64,000 bases of DNA, taken from contig CABUXM010000003.1 of NCBI GenBank assembly GCA_902495545.1, positions 6,913 to 70,912 on the forward strand. The letters are read 5' to 3'. The notes under the pieces are model-generated. The model was not told where the DNA came from, searched no databases, and saw only the letters and a program-made list of their open reading frames with translations. Positions 16,753 to 26,015 of the stretch are shown piece after piece. The first letter of the stretch is position 1. Every line of letters starts with the position of its first letter. The position numbers and the translations under genes were made by a program. Source of the stretch: an uncultured Collinsella sp. (GTDB lineage Bacteria; Actinomycetota; Coriobacteriia; Coriobacteriales; Coriobacteriaceae).

Positions 16753-17541
16753 CTACATTTCACCGCCCTGCAAGGAACACCAAGCACCTTGCGCATCCGT
16801 GGTGAGAATCACCGGACCGTCATTGGTGATGGCGACAGTGTTCTCGTAGTGCGCGGCGGGCAGGTGGTCGTTGGTCGTAACAATCCAACCGTCGGAGCCC
16901 GTGCTCACATGGTTGGAACCCATCGTAACCATCGGCTCGATGGCAATGACCATGCCGGCCTGGAGACGAACGCCCCTCCCCTTCTTTCCATAGTTAGGAA
17001 CATTGGGGTCCTCGTGCATCACGCGGCCAATGCCATGGCCCACATAATCACGAAGCACGCCGTAACCGTGAGACTCGGCAAGGGACTGAACGGCATAACC
17101 GACGTCCCCGATATGGTTACCGGGAACAGCCTGCTCGATGGCAGCCTTAAGGCAATCACGCGTGACCTCGCACAAAGCCTTGGCTTCGGGCGTGGGGGTA
17201 CCGACGAAAAACGTCCAAGCGTTATCGCCGACCCAACCGTCGACAACGGCTCCCGTATCGATGGAAATGATATCGCCATCTCGCAGGATCATGTCGGGAT
17301 TGGGAATACCGTGGACCACGGCATCGTTGATTGATGCGCAAATGGTTCCGGGGAACCCGCCGTAACCCTTAAAGGCCGGGGTGCCGCCATGCATGCGGAT
17401 AATCTGCTCCGCGAGCTGATCGAGCTCAAAGGTGGAAACGCCGGGACGCACCATGGCTCCAACGTGGCGGAGCGCCATCTTAGATAGCGCTCCTGCCTTC
17501 TTCATCTGCTCGATTTGCGTTGCAGACTTAATCTTGATCAT
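16753..17541 (-). CDS. map: Methionine aminopeptidase type I
   Basis: 262 residues. Removes N-terminal Met from nascent proteins. The dimetal ligands are recognisable: DTGAVVDGWVGDNA (two Asp), HGIGR...HEDP (His), and the two Glu in IAIEPM and near HYENTVAI. The start overlaps the adk stop by ATGA, indicating translational coupling. It lacks an N-terminal zinc-finger extension. Confidence 0.96.
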   Translation of the reverse strand: MIKIKSATQIEQMKKAGALSKMALRHVGAMVRPGVSTFELDQLAEQIIRMHGGTPAFKGYGGFPGTICASINDAVVHGIPNPDMILRDGDIISIDTGAVVDGWVGDNAWTFFVGTPTPEAKALCEVTRDCLKAAIEQAVPGNHIGDVGYAVQSLAESHGYGVLRDYVGHGIGRVMHEDPNVPNYGKKGRGVRLQAGMVIAIEPMVTMGSNHVSTGSDGWIVTTNDHLPAAHYENTVAITNDGPVILTTDAQGAWCSLQGGEM

Positions 17542-18164
17542 AGACCGAGAGCCTCTTTGACATCCCCGTACACGGTCTCGCGAGCCTGGTCACCGTTGAC
17601 CGACTTGAGCAGACCCTGGCCACGATAGTAGTCGACGAGCGGGCTCGTGGACTTCTCGTAGACGTCGAGACGGTTCTTGATGGTCTCGGGCTTGTCGTCG
17701 TCGCGCTGATACATCTCGCCGGCGCACTTGGGGCAGGTGGCATCGGCAGCAGTGCCGGTGTAACCGCAGGCGCGGCAGGTGCGACGCGAAGACAGACGAT
17801 CGATGATGACCTCGGGGGCCACGTCGACCAGAAGGGCGCAGTCGATCTCGCGACCCATGGCGGAGAGCTCGGAATCGAGCGTCACGGCCTGGGCGGTGTT
17901 GCGCGGGAAGCCGTCGAGGATGAAGCCCTGCTGGGCGTCATCGGCGGCAAGGCGCTCCTTGACAAGGTCGATCACGAGCTGGTCGGGAACGAGCTCGCCA
18001 GCGTCCATGTACTTCTTAGCCTGAATACCAAGCTCGGTGCCACCCTTGACGGCAGCACGCAGCAGGTCGCCCGTGGAAATATGGGCGACGCCAAACTCGG
18101 CGACGAGCTCCTGTGCGACGGTGCCCTTACCGGCACCCGGAGCTCCGAGCAATACGAGGTTCAT
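17538..18164 (-). CDS. adk: Adenylate kinase
   Basis: 208 residues. Interconverts ATP + AMP and 2 ADP. P-loop GAPGAGKGT at residues 7-15. The LID domain is the zinc-binding long form with two CxxC pairs (CRACGY and CPKCAG). I start at ATG 18164, 6 bases after AGAGGAGGA; a TTG two codons upstream is unlikely. It follows secY by 18 bases and overlaps map. Confidence 0.96.
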   Translation of the reverse strand: MNLVLLGAPGAGKGTVAQELVAEFGVAHISTGDLLRAAVKGGTELGIQAKKYMDAGELVPDQLVIDLVKERLAADDAQQGFILDGFPRNTAQAVTLDSELSAMGREIDCALLVDVAPEVIIDRLSSRRTCRACGYTGTAADATCPKCAGEMYQRDDDKPETIKNRLDVYEKSTSPLVDYYRGQGLLKSVNGDQARETVYGDVKEALGL

Positions 18165-18182
18165 GAGCAATCCTCCTCTAGC

Positions 18183-19469
18183 CTATTTAAAGAATCCATC
18201 GTAATCATACATCTTGATCTGGCCTTCGAGCTTATCGACCGTGTCGAGCACGACGCCGACCATGATGAGGATGGACGTGCCGCCAAACGCCTGGATCAGA
18301 TGGTTGCCCGTGAAGGAGAAGATGATCGAAGGCACGATGGCGATGAGCGCCAAAAAGACAGCGCTGGGAAGCGTAATCTTGTTGAGCGCGTTCTTGATGT
18401 AGGCCGCGGTAGCCCTACCCGGACGGACGCCCGGAATAAAGCCGCCCTGCTTCTTAAGGTTGTCGGCCGTGTCATCGGGGTTGAACACCATGGAGGTGTA
18501 GAAGTACGCGAAGAACACAATGAGGACAACGTTAAGCACCCAGTTGAGCCAACCGGTCGAAAGCGCAGAAGCGACTGCCTGAATCCAGCCGATGCCGGGG
18601 AAGAACACGGCAATCTGAGCCGGGAAGTACAGCAGCGCCGAAGCGAAGATGATCGGCACAACACCCGCGGTGTTGACCTTGATGGGCAGGTAGGTGGTCT
18701 GGCCACCCATCATGCGACGGCCCACGACGCGCTTAGCGTAGGAGACCGGGATGCGGCGCTGGCCGCGCTCAAGGAAAACAATCAGCGGGATAACCAGCAG
18801 GATGATGGCACAGATGATCACCATGGTGATGATGCCACCGGCATTGCCCTCGGTGCTGGAGAAGATAGCCTGCGGCAGACCGGCCATGATGTTCGCGAAG
18901 ATGATCAGCGACATGCCATTGCCGATACCGCGCTGGGTGATGAGCTCACCAATCCACATGATCAGCATGGCGCCCGCGGTGAGCGTGCCGACGATCATGA
19001 GGTCGAAGATGATCTCGGGAGCGCCGGCGCCATTAAAGCTGATGCCGAAGCTCTTAAAGAGGAAGAGGTAACCCACGGAGTTGAGGATTGCCAGAGCCAG
19101 GGTGAGGTAACGCGAATACTGCGTAATCTTGGTCTGACCGACCTCGCCCTCGCGGGCAAGCTCATGCAGGGAAGGCACGACGGCCTGGAGCATCTGGAGG
19201 ATGATCGAGCTGGTGATGTAAGGCATGATGCCCAGCGAAAACACCGACACATAGCTCAACGCGCCGCCAGAGAAAAGATTCAGGAGGGCCATAGCACCTG
19301 CGGCGACCGAATTGTTATCGGTCGAGAAAAGGCCCAGCATCCCCTGGAAGGGAATGCCGGGCACAGGAACGTGCGCACCAATGCGGTACACGACGAGCAT
19401 AGCTATGGTAAAAAGAATCTTTTCGCGCAATTCTTTGATGCGGAAAGCATTCTTAAGACCATTTAGCAC
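18183..19469 (-). CDS. secY: Preprotein translocase subunit SecY
   Basis: 428-residue integral membrane core of the Sec translocon with ten hydrophobic segments. The conserved plug and loop regions include PGIPFQ near the N-terminus, ITQRGIGNGMSLIIF and the C-terminal RPGRATAAYI. Its start overlaps the end of rplO by 7 bases, so it is translationally coupled. Confidence 0.97.
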   Translation of the reverse strand: MLNGLKNAFRIKELREKILFTIAMLVVYRIGAHVPVPGIPFQGMLGLFSTDNNSVAAGAMALLNLFSGGALSYVSVFSLGIMPYITSSIILQMLQAVVPSLHELAREGEVGQTKITQYSRYLTLALAILNSVGYLFLFKSFGISFNGAGAPEIIFDLMIVGTLTAGAMLIMWIGELITQRGIGNGMSLIIFANIMAGLPQAIFSSTEGNAGGIITMVIICAIILLVIPLIVFLERGQRRIPVSYAKRVVGRRMMGGQTTYLPIKVNTAGVVPIIFASALLYFPAQIAVFFPGIGWIQAVASALSTGWLNWVLNVVLIVFFAYFYTSMVFNPDDTADNLKKQGGFIPGVRPGRATAAYIKNALNKITLPSAVFLALIAIVPSIIFSFTGNHLIQAFGGTSILIMVGVVLDTVDKLEGQIKMYDYDGFFK

Positions 19470-19912
19470 GGCAGCTCGACCTTTCCGCCGGCGGCCTCGA
19501 TCTTGGCCTGCGCAGAAGCGCTGACCTTGTCGACCTTGACCGTGAACTTCTTGGTGAGCTCACCATTGCCGAGCACCTTGACGGGCTCGAACTCGCTCTT
19601 GGTGATGCGAGCGGCCTTAAGAGCGGCACCGTCAATCACAGCGCCGTCCTCGAACTTGCGCTCGAGACGCTCAACGTTAACAGCGGTGTACTCGATACGA
19701 CGGGGGTTACGGAAGCCCGGAAGCTTGGGCAGGCGCATAGCCAGCGGAGTCTGGCCACCCTCGAAGCCGGCACCCTTGGTGCCGCCAGAGCGGGAACCCT
19801 GGCCCTTCTGACCGCGGCCAGAAGTGGTGCCGTGACCCGAAGAATTGCCACGGCCGACGCGCTTGCGGTTCTTGGTGGAACCGGGCGCGGGAGTAAGATC
19901 GTGAAGCTGCAT
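19463..19912 (-). CDS. rplO: 50S ribosomal protein L15
   Basis: 149 residues. Glycine/arginine-rich N-terminus (RVGRGNSSGHGTTSGRGQKG) followed by the globular domain with KVLGNGELTKKFTVK. Standard spc-operon place between rpmD and secY. Confidence 0.97.
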   Translation of the reverse strand: MQLHDLTPAPGSTKNRKRVGRGNSSGHGTTSGRGQKGQGSRSGGTKGAGFEGGQTPLAMRLPKLPGFRNPRRIEYTAVNVERLERKFEDGAVIDGAALKAARITKSEFEPVKVLGNGELTKKFTVKVDKVSASAQAKIEAAGGKVELPC

Positions 19913-19915
19913 TTG

Positions 19916-20098
19916 CTACTCCTCTACAATCTCGACAAGGTGCTTGACCTTGAAGATCATGCCGCGGACGGACTCGTTGTCAGCAATCTCGCGAACCTCG
20001 CGGATCCTGTGGAGACCGAGGGCACGGACAGTACGGACCTGGTCCTGCTTGCAACCGTTGGTGCTGCGGACCTGCTTGATCTTGATGGTGTCAGCCAT
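19916..20098 (-). CDS. rpmD: 50S ribosomal protein L30
   Basis: 60-residue L30 with the family pattern IKQVRST...LGLHRIREVREIADNESVRGMI (shown in parts). It lies 2 bases from rpsE and 3 from rplO. Confidence 0.96.
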   Translation of the reverse strand: MADTIKIKQVRSTNGCKQDQVRTVRALGLHRIREVREIADNESVRGMIFKVKHLVEIVEE

Positions 20099-20100
20099 GC

Positions 20101-20625
20101 TTAGTTCTCCTTACCGACGAACATCTCGGAGACCGTCAGGCCACGGCGAGCAGCGACGTCCTCAGGGCTGGAGAGCTCCTTGAGGCCCTCGACGGCAGCC
20201 TTGATGATGTTGAGGCCGTTGTCGGTACCGAGGGACTTGGACAGGACGTTCTTGATGCCAGCAAGCTCGAAGAGGGGACGCACAGCGCCGCCGGCGATAA
20301 CGCCGGTACCCTCGACAGCGGGCTTGATGATGATGCGGCCGGCACCAAAGTGACCGAGAACCTCGTGCGGAATGGTGCCCTGATCGGTCACCGGCACGTG
20401 GAACATGTTCTTCTTGGCATCGAGAGACGCCTTGGAGATGGCCATGGGCACCTCAGCGGACTTGCCCATGCCAACGCCGACGTTGCCCTTGCCGTCGCCA
20501 ACGACGACGAGAGCGACGAGGCTCATGCGACGACCACCCTTGACAGTCTTCGACACGCGGTTGATGTAAACGACGCGCTCCTCGAACTCGGAGGCCTCGC
20601 GCTGCTGCTTCTGATTACGAGCCAT
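20101..20625 (-). CDS. rpsE: 30S ribosomal protein S5
   Basis: 174 residues. N-terminal dsRBD-like domain (ERVVYINRVSKTVKGGRRMS) and a C-terminal S5 domain with AVEGTGVIAGGAVR. It contributes to decoding fidelity. ATG 20625 follows AGGAGGT. Confidence 0.97.
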   Translation of the reverse strand: MARNQKQQREASEFEERVVYINRVSKTVKGGRRMSLVALVVVGDGKGNVGVGMGKSAEVPMAISKASLDAKKNMFHVPVTDQGTIPHEVLGHFGAGRIIIKPAVEGTGVIAGGAVRPLFELAGIKNVLSKSLGTDNGLNIIKAAVEGLKELSSPEDVAARRGLTVSEMFVGKEN

Positions 20626-20639
20626 GTGCTACATACCTC

Positions 20640-21008
20640 CTAGAACTCGAGACCGGCGGCACGAGCACCGTCGGCGAGGGCCTTGACGCGGCCATGGTAG
20701 ATACGGCCACCGCGATCGAAGGCGACCTTGGTGATGCCGGCCTCGATGGCGCGCTTGCCAACGAGCTGACCGACCTTCTCCGCAGCCTCCTTGTTCGAGG
20801 TGTGGGTGCCCTTGAACTCGGCCTCGAGGGTCGAGGCAGAGACGAGCGTCAGGCTGGAGCCCTTGCTGTCGTCGATGATCTGGGCATAGATGTTGGCGTT
20901 AGTACGGGTCACGCGAAGACGCGGACGCTCGGAGGTACCCGAGACCTTGCCGCGAACACGACGCTGACGACGCTTGAGGCCTTCCAGCTTCGCCTTATGC
21001 TTGTTCAT
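20640..21008 (-). CDS. rplR: 50S ribosomal protein L18
   Basis: 122 residues. Binds 5S rRNA. Family features: RRQRRVRGKVSGTSERPRL at the N-terminus, and AFDRGGRIYHGRVKALADGA at the C-terminus. Confidence 0.97.
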   Translation of the reverse strand: MNKHKAKLEGLKRRQRRVRGKVSGTSERPRLRVTRTNANIYAQIIDDSKGSSLTLVSASTLEAEFKGTHTSNKEAAEKVGQLVGKRAIEAGITKVAFDRGGRIYHGRVKALADGARAAGLEF

Positions 21009-21036
21009 ACGTAAACTCCTAAAAAGGTTGATCTTG

Positions 21037-21058
21037 CCAGCACCTGACGGGGTGCTGG
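21037..21058 (-). other. 8-bp intercistronic hairpin between rplF and rplR
   Basis: ccagcacc (21037-21044) pairs perfectly with ggtgctgg (21051-21058) in the 75-base rplF-rplR gap. It has no U-tract, so it is not a terminator; it could be an r-protein binding site or an RNA-processing hairpin. Confidence 0.4.
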
Positions 21059-21083
21059 TCTTATGCGAGTGAGTCGGTTACGA

Positions 21084-21620
21084 CTACTTGGCGGCCTTAC
21101 CCAGCTTGCGGCGGATGTGCTCGCCAACGTAGTGGATACCCTTGCCCTTGTAAGGCTCGGGAGGACGATGGCCGCGGATCTCAGCGGCGATCTGACCGAC
21201 CTGCTGCTTGTTGATACCCTTGACGTTCACGTGGGTGTTGTCGGGAACCTCGAAGGTGATGCCCTCGGGAGCCTCGACGATCACGGGGTGCGAGAAGCCC
21301 AGGGAGAACTCGAGGTTCTTGCCCTTCTGCTGCACGCGGTAACCGACGCCGGCGAGCTCGAGCTTCTTCTCGAAGCCCTCGGAAACGCCAACAACCATGT
21401 TGTGGATGAGGGCACGGGTGAGGCCGTGGCGGGCACGGGTCTCACGCTCGTCGTCGGGACGGGAAACGGTGAGGACGTTGTCCTCGACGTTGATAGCGAG
21501 CTTCTCAAAGACATCGAGCTCGAGCTGGCCCTTGGGGCCCTTGACGACAACGTTGTTGCCGTTGACTGCCACTTCGACTCCGGCGGGAATCTGGACAGGC
21601 TTATTACCGATACGAGACAC
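21084..21620 (-). CDS. rplF: 50S ribosomal protein L6
   Basis: 178 residues with the start SRIGNKPVQIPAGVEV and the C-terminal signature PEPYKGKGIHYVGE that contacts 23S rRNA near the sarcin-ricin loop. Standard spc order. Confidence 0.97.
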   Translation of the reverse strand: MSRIGNKPVQIPAGVEVAVNGNNVVVKGPKGQLELDVFEKLAINVEDNVLTVSRPDDERETRARHGLTRALIHNMVVGVSEGFEKKLELAGVGYRVQQKGKNLEFSLGFSHPVIVEAPEGITFEVPDNTHVNVKGINKQQVGQIAAEIRGHRPPEPYKGKGIHYVGEHIRRKLGKAAK

Positions 21621-21653
21621 GGTGATCTCCTTTCCTTCTACCTACCGAGCGAA

Positions 21654-22052
21654 TTACCAGACGTAAGCGATGATCTCGCCGCCGACGTTGTGCTTGCGAG
21701 CATCGCGGTCGGTCATGACGCCATGGCTGGTGGAAATAATGGCGGTACCAAGGCCACCGCGGACGCGGGGCATGTCGGCAACGCCGGTGTACTTACGCAG
21801 GCCCGGCTTGGAAATGCGGCGGATGCCGTTGATGACCTTAGCCTTCTTGGGACCATACTTAAGCGTGATGTGCAGAGTCTTCTGGGGAACGGTGTCCTCG
21901 ACATCGTAGCCCTCGATGTAGCCCTCCTCGTGCAGAACACGAGCGATCTCGACGAGCTTCTTGCTGCTCGGCATGGAGACCGTGGCCTTGTTCACAGAGT
22001 TAGCGTTACGGATGCGCGTAAGCATATCTGCGATCGGGTCTGTAAGGTTCAT
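21654..22052 (-). CDS. rpsH: 30S ribosomal protein S8
   Basis: 132 residues. Starts LTDPIADMLTRIRNA, with the C-terminal STSHGVMTDRDARK. In E. coli S8 represses the spc operon by binding mRNA near the rplX-rplE junction, the very place where this operon is interrupted. A 119-base gap separates it from rpsZ. Confidence 0.97.
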   Translation of the reverse strand: MNLTDPIADMLTRIRNANSVNKATVSMPSSKKLVEIARVLHEEGYIEGYDVEDTVPQKTLHITLKYGPKKAKVINGIRRISKPGLRKYTGVADMPRVRGGLGTAIISTSHGVMTDRDARKHNVGGEIIAYVW

Positions 22053-22171
22053 ACAGATTCTCCTTCGTTCTTGATGAACACGTGCTCTTGGTTCTTCGCC
22101 GCCCTTAACGGCAAAGCCTTTTTAGCGCGTTTTCCCTGTTCCAAACTGATGCTTGAAACGCTGGTAGTGAC

Positions 22172-22357
22172 TTACCAGCTGGCCTTCTTAACGCCGGGAA
22201 GCTCGCCCTTGAGTGCAAGCTCGCGGAAGCAGACACGGCACAGGCCGAACTTGCGGTACACAGAGTGCGGACGGCCGCAGCGCTGGCAGCGCGTGTACTC
22301 ACGAGTAGAGAACTTCTGCTTGCGATTGCACTTGACGATCATCGATGTCTTAGCCAC
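22172..22357 (-). CDS. rpsZ: 30S ribosomal protein S14, zinc type
   Basis: 61-residue type Z S14. Two CxxC pairs (CQRCGRP and CRVCFRE) form the zinc ribbon; KASW ends the protein. This short C+ form is typical of Gram-positive bacteria. Confidence 0.96.
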   Translation of the reverse strand: MAKTSMIVKCNRKQKFSTREYTRCQRCGRPHSVYRKFGLCRVCFRELALKGELPGVKKASW

Positions 22358-22436
22358 TTATATCCTCCTCACATAGAGTATTGTTCGCCCCAAGCGCCGC
22401 CCCCTTGTGGGAACGGCGCTTATAGGGCAGGTGAAC

Positions 22437-22994
22437 CTATTTCTTGAACGGGAAACCGAAGGCGTCCAGAAGGGCCTTGGCCTCCTCATCGGTGTTGGCG
22501 GTGGTCACGAAAGTGATGTCCATACCACGCTGGTGATCGACGGAGTCGAAGTCGATCTCGGGGAAGATGAGCTGCTCGGTGACGCCCATGGAGAAGTTAC
22601 CACGGCCGTCGAAGCTCTTGGCGGAGATGCCGCGGAAGTCACGGATACGGGGGATCGCGACGGAGGTCAGACGATCGAAGAACTCCCACATACGGTCGCC
22701 ACGCAGGGTAACCTTGCAGCCGATCGGCATACCAGCGCGCAGGCGGAAGGTAGCGATGGACTTGCGGGCACGGGTAATCATCGGCTGCTGGCCGGTGATG
22801 GCGCGCAGGTCGCGCACGGCACCGTCGATGGCCTTGGAATCGGTAGCGGCCTCGCCGACACCCATGTTCACGACGATCTTCTCAAACTTGGGGATCATCA
22901 TGACGTTCTCGTACTGGAACTTGTCCTGAAGCTGCTGCTTGACCTCGTTGTTGTACTTGGTCTTCAGACGCGGCACATACTTCTCTTCTGCCAT
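22437..22994 (-). CDS. rplE: 50S ribosomal protein L5
   Basis: 185 residues. 5S rRNA-binding protein with KIVVNMGVGEA near residue 45 and TRARKSIATFRLRAG. ATG 22994 follows AAGGAG. It is normally directly downstream of rplX; here rplX is about 31.6 kb away, so rplE is now the first gene of its transcript. Confidence 0.97.
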   Translation of the reverse strand: MAEEKYVPRLKTKYNNEVKQQLQDKFQYENVMMIPKFEKIVVNMGVGEAATDSKAIDGAVRDLRAITGQQPMITRARKSIATFRLRAGMPIGCKVTLRGDRMWEFFDRLTSVAIPRIRDFRGISAKSFDGRGNFSMGVTEQLIFPEIDFDSVDHQRGMDITFVTTANTDEEAKALLDAFGFPFKK

Positions 22995-23219
22995 TGTTCA
23001 CTCCTTCTTGGGGTTTTAAGCACGGGGCGTGGCCACGATGGGTTGTCCTCGTGCCTCCTGGCTGCATCCGCGCCGCTCATGGCATTTCGCGGTTTGGACT
23101 CGACGCAGCAGGAGCCGACAAAACAATCGGTACTATACGCGCATCGGGAGCGTATTTCCAGAAAAACCTCGTCTGCCTGCACAACTCCACAACTCCCCCG
23201 CACAAATGGGTCCCAAAAA
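22995..23219 (-). promoter_or_regulatory. Leader and candidate promoter of the rplE operon
   Basis: Minus-strand -35 TGGAAA (23155-23160) and -10 TATAGT (23132-23137) are spaced by 17 bases, about 140 bases before rplE. The leader between them and rplE holds a gcacg/cgtgc-bounded structured stretch (about 23019-23050) and the ribosome site. No gene is visible in 22995-23305. Confidence 0.5.
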
Positions 23220-23290
23220 GCAGTTGCGGTGAAATAGGGACTGTTTGGCGGCCTAACAGGCTTAAACAATCCTTATTTCACCGCAACTGC
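23220..23290. repeat. GTTGCGGTG inverted repeat, copy 1
   Basis: Arms of 27 bases (23220-23246 with 23264-23290) match at all but two positions, and both mismatches are wobble-compatible in RNA. The loop carries a small gcc/ggc stem. A related element with the same GTTGCGGTGRAATA core is at 26016-26082. It lies just past the xdhC stop codon and could end that transcript. Confidence 0.75.
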
Positions 23291-23305
23291 TTGTTGGGGA
23301 TGCGA

Positions 23306-24349
23306 TTAGCGCTTGCGGGGGACGAGTTTGGTGCGGCGCAGGTGGATCATCTCGGCGGCGATGGAGATAGCGATCTCCTCGGGATCCTCTGCCTCGATGG
23401 CAACGCCGATCGGCAGGTGCAGCCCGTCGATCTGGTCCTGCGTAAAGCCCTCCTGTTCCAAGCGAGCCCGCACAAAGGCCGTCTTGCGGCGCGAGCCAAG
23501 GCAACCCAGATAGGCGGGCTTGGCGCGCATGGCCTGAATCACCACGTCGATATCGGACTTGTGGCCTGCTGTGGCCACGACCACCAAGTCGCGCGGACCG
23601 ATGGGGCACTGCTCGCCCAGGTTCTTGTAGTCGACCAGACGACGGTCGTAGACACCGGGTACCCATTCGGGCGTCAGCGTGCCGGGGCGGTCGTCGCAAG
23701 CCACGACGGCAAAGCCCGCCGCCGTGAGCACGCACGCCGTCGCGGCGCCCACGTGTCCGCAGCCAAAGATGTAGGTCAGGCCCTCGGGGCAGAGCGTCTC
23801 GATGTGCGCCGGGGGAATCTCGGAGGCGGCGTTGGTGTAGGTGACCTTACTCCCCTCCTCCACCAGCGAAAGTTCGGGGCAGCCGGCAATGGTATGGCGC
23901 GATGTCTCGCCATGGTACTCGACCACATCGCCCTCGAGGGCCTGAATGACAAACGGTTCAAAGTCGATGACGAAGTCGCCAATGCGTCGATACGCCAAGA
24001 CGTCGGCAACCGACTGGAACAACGGCACCTGCGATACATCCAGATGCAGATAGCACAGGCAGATGGCTCCGCCGCAGATCATGCCGGTATCGGAGTTCTC
24101 GCCGCCCATGGTGTAGCGGACCAGACGCGATTTACCCCCGGCCAGCAGCTCGCGCGCCTCGTCCAGCGCAAAGAGCTCAATCTTGCCGCCGCCGATAGTG
24201 CCCGCCTGGCTACCGTCGGCAAAGACGGCCATCCAGGCGCCCACGCCGCGCGGCGACGACCCCGCCGTGCCGGCCACGACCACGAGCTCGCACGTCTCGC
24301 CGGCACGCAGGGCGGCAAGCGCCGCATTCACAACATCGAGCTTTTCCAT
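23306..24349 (-). CDS. xdhC: XdhC/CoxI-family molybdenum cofactor maturation protein
   Basis: 347 residues. XdhC-family proteins bind molybdenum cofactor and promote its sulfuration and insertion into xanthine dehydrogenase-type enzymes. The N-terminal XdhC/CoxI domain has SSPRGVGAWM and GTIGGGKIE; the C-terminal Rossmann-like domain has FGCGHVGAA near residue 195. It follows yqeB by 9 bases and the ribosome site GAAGG is 5 bases before the ATG. The natural client is the xdhD product encoded at 38039-40816. Confidence 0.9.
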   Translation of the reverse strand: MEKLDVVNAALAALRAGETCELVVVAGTAGSSPRGVGAWMAVFADGSQAGTIGGGKIELFALDEARELLAGGKSRLVRYTMGGENSDTGMICGGAICLCYLHLDVSQVPLFQSVADVLAYRRIGDFVIDFEPFVIQALEGDVVEYHGETSRHTIAGCPELSLVEEGSKVTYTNAASEIPPAHIETLCPEGLTYIFGCGHVGAATACVLTAAGFAVVACDDRPGTLTPEWVPGVYDRRLVDYKNLGEQCPIGPRDLVVVATAGHKSDIDVVIQAMRAKPAYLGCLGSRRKTAFVRARLEQEGFTQDQIDGLHLPIGVAIEAEDPEEIAISIAAEMIHLRRTKLVPRKR

Positions 24350-24358
24350 TGCCGCCTT

Positions 24359-25153
24359 CTATCCTCTAAAGACATCGGTGAGCATAGCGAGTGCCTCGAG
24401 CACGCCGCCGCCGACCGACGTCGCCTTGTCCGAAATATAGTTGATATAGCTGGCGTCGCCGCGCGGATCGACATCGGCGCATTTAAAGCCCTCGGTGACC
24501 TGGACGCCATTCGCCAAAAGCCCGCGCAGACAGCCATCGATCTGCGTGCACATGGGCGTATCGCCCGCGTAGCCAATCACGTCTCCGGCGCTCACGATGT
24601 CGCCGATCGCGCGGTCGGACCAAAACACGCCGGCGGCGGGACTGTGGATAACGCGCTCTCTGCCATAGCCAGCGATAATGCCCGGCACGCCCGTGTTGGG
24701 CTGGGGTGAGCCCTGGGTAATCACGCGGCCCAAAAAATGCCCGCGCATGGTTTCGACCACGGCGTCGCAGTCAACCGGCGCGGTAAAGCCCGGCCCCACG
24801 GCGATGACGGCAGGAGCCATGTCGCGCGTGGTACCCAGATTGCGCTTGGCCAGAATCGCGTCTACCACAGCCGCGGGCTTAAACTCGCCGGCCATCTGTG
24901 CCTGGGGGTCCACCACCACGGCGACATCCCCCGCCTCGGTAATCTCAAGCGCCTCGGCCGGCGTCCGTGCCAAGCGAGCGCGAACGCCTTCGACCTCGAC
25001 CTCGCCCAAGCGAATGGCCTCGCAAAAACTGATTGTGCGACGGATGCACGTGGGGACCGCGATATCGGCCATGACAACCGACGCGCCGGCGCGCACCAAG
25101 CGAGCGGCGACGCCCGTGGCGATATCGCCGGCGCCGCGAACATAAACGAGCAT
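24359..25153 (-). CDS. yqeB: YqeB, selenium-dependent molybdenum hydroxylase system protein (EF2563 family)
   Basis: 264 residues. The family co-occurs with selenium-dependent molybdenum hydroxylases and is thought to act in maturation of their labile selenium cofactor; biochemical function is not established. Recognisable: VRGAGDIATGVAARL at the N-terminus (dinucleotide-binding-like) and the family segment SPAAGVFWSDRAIGDIV. It is divergent from yqeC and upstream of xdhC. Confidence 0.87.
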   Translation of the reverse strand: MLVYVRGAGDIATGVAARLVRAGASVVMADIAVPTCIRRTISFCEAIRLGEVEVEGVRARLARTPAEALEITEAGDVAVVVDPQAQMAGEFKPAAVVDAILAKRNLGTTRDMAPAVIAVGPGFTAPVDCDAVVETMRGHFLGRVITQGSPQPNTGVPGIIAGYGRERVIHSPAAGVFWSDRAIGDIVSAGDVIGYAGDTPMCTQIDGCLRGLLANGVQVTEGFKCADVDPRGDASYINYISDKATSVGGGVLEALAMLTDVFRG

Positions 25154-25194
25154 TCCCGGGGCACCTCCCTGTGCTACGGTTTGAGCAGAGCAAA

Positions 25195-25209
25195 AGCGGT
25201 TCGACCGCT
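25195..25209. promoter_or_regulatory. Palindrome in the yqeB/yqeC divergent promoter region
   Basis: agcggt-tcg-accgct is a perfect 6-bp inverted repeat midway in the 102-base divergent gap. An AT-rich TATTAT (a possible -10 of yqeC) lies about 30 bases further. It could be an operator; no regulator is assigned. Confidence 0.35.
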
Positions 25210-25255
25210 ACTCTGATGATTATTTATTATCACAGTATTATACGGCGGTGAACAG

Positions 25256-25990
25256 ATGGAAACGACGAGCGGAAACCTTGCCTCCGCGCTCAAGATCGAG
25301 CCGGGCATTACCGCAATTATCGGCAGCGGCGGCAAGTCGACCTTGCTGAAGGCGCTGGGTCTCGAGCTCATGCGCGCTGGCGGCAGGGTGCTTCTCTGTA
25401 CCACCACGCACATGTTTCCCGTCGCCGGCGTGCCGTGGGACGGGTCGAGCCGTCGTCTGGACGCCGCACCCTGGAAACCGGGCGCTCTGCATGTTCCCGG
25501 CTGCACCTGCGAGGCATGCGCAGGCATGAGCCGCGGAAGTATCTGCCAGGCGGGTGTTTTGGACCCGGAGACAGGCAAGCTCTCCGCCCCCGCCGAGCCG
25601 CCCAACGAGCTGGCGCAGCGCTTTGACTACGTCCTGGCCGAGGCGGACGGCAGCAAGCGGCTCCCGCTCAAGGCGCACGCCCCGTGGGAGCCGGTAATTC
25701 CCTCTGGCACGGCCAACATCGTCTGGATCGTCGGCGCCTCGGGATTCGGCAAGCCCGTCGCCGAGGTTGTCCACCGCCCCGAGCTCTTCTGCGAGCGCTG
25801 CGGCTGCGAGCCCACCGATACCGCCACGCCCGAGCGCGTCGCCCAGGTGCTCAATGCCGAGATGCAGGCGCTGAAACTCAATACCGCACGCGTCATGCTC
25901 AACCAAGTCGACACGCTCAGCGACCCCACGATGGCCGACCGCTTCGAGGCAGCCCTCGGCCGCCCCGTCGTCGCCACCAGCCTCAAATAG
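25256..25990 (+). CDS. yqeC: YqeC, selenium cofactor biosynthesis protein
   Basis: 244 residues. P-loop protein of the YqeC family found only with selenium-dependent molybdenum hydroxylase genes; exact reaction unknown. Walker A-like GSGGKSTL lies at residues 23-30, followed by TTTHMFP. A Cys-rich patch (CTCEACAGMS) lies near residue 85. It is the only plus-strand gene of the maturation set. No strong ribosome site is seen. Confidence 0.87.
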   Translation: METTSGNLASALKIEPGITAIIGSGGKSTLLKALGLELMRAGGRVLLCTTTHMFPVAGVPWDGSSRRLDAAPWKPGALHVPGCTCEACAGMSRGSICQAGVLDPETGKLSAPAEPPNELAQRFDYVLAEADGSKRLPLKAHAPWEPVIPSGTANIVWIVGASGFGKPVAEVVHRPELFCERCGCEPTDTATPERVAQVLNAEMQALKLNTARVMLNQVDTLSDPTMADRFEAALGRPVVATSLK

Positions 25991-26015
25991 CCGGCGCTGC
26001 CCCAGAAGACCTATA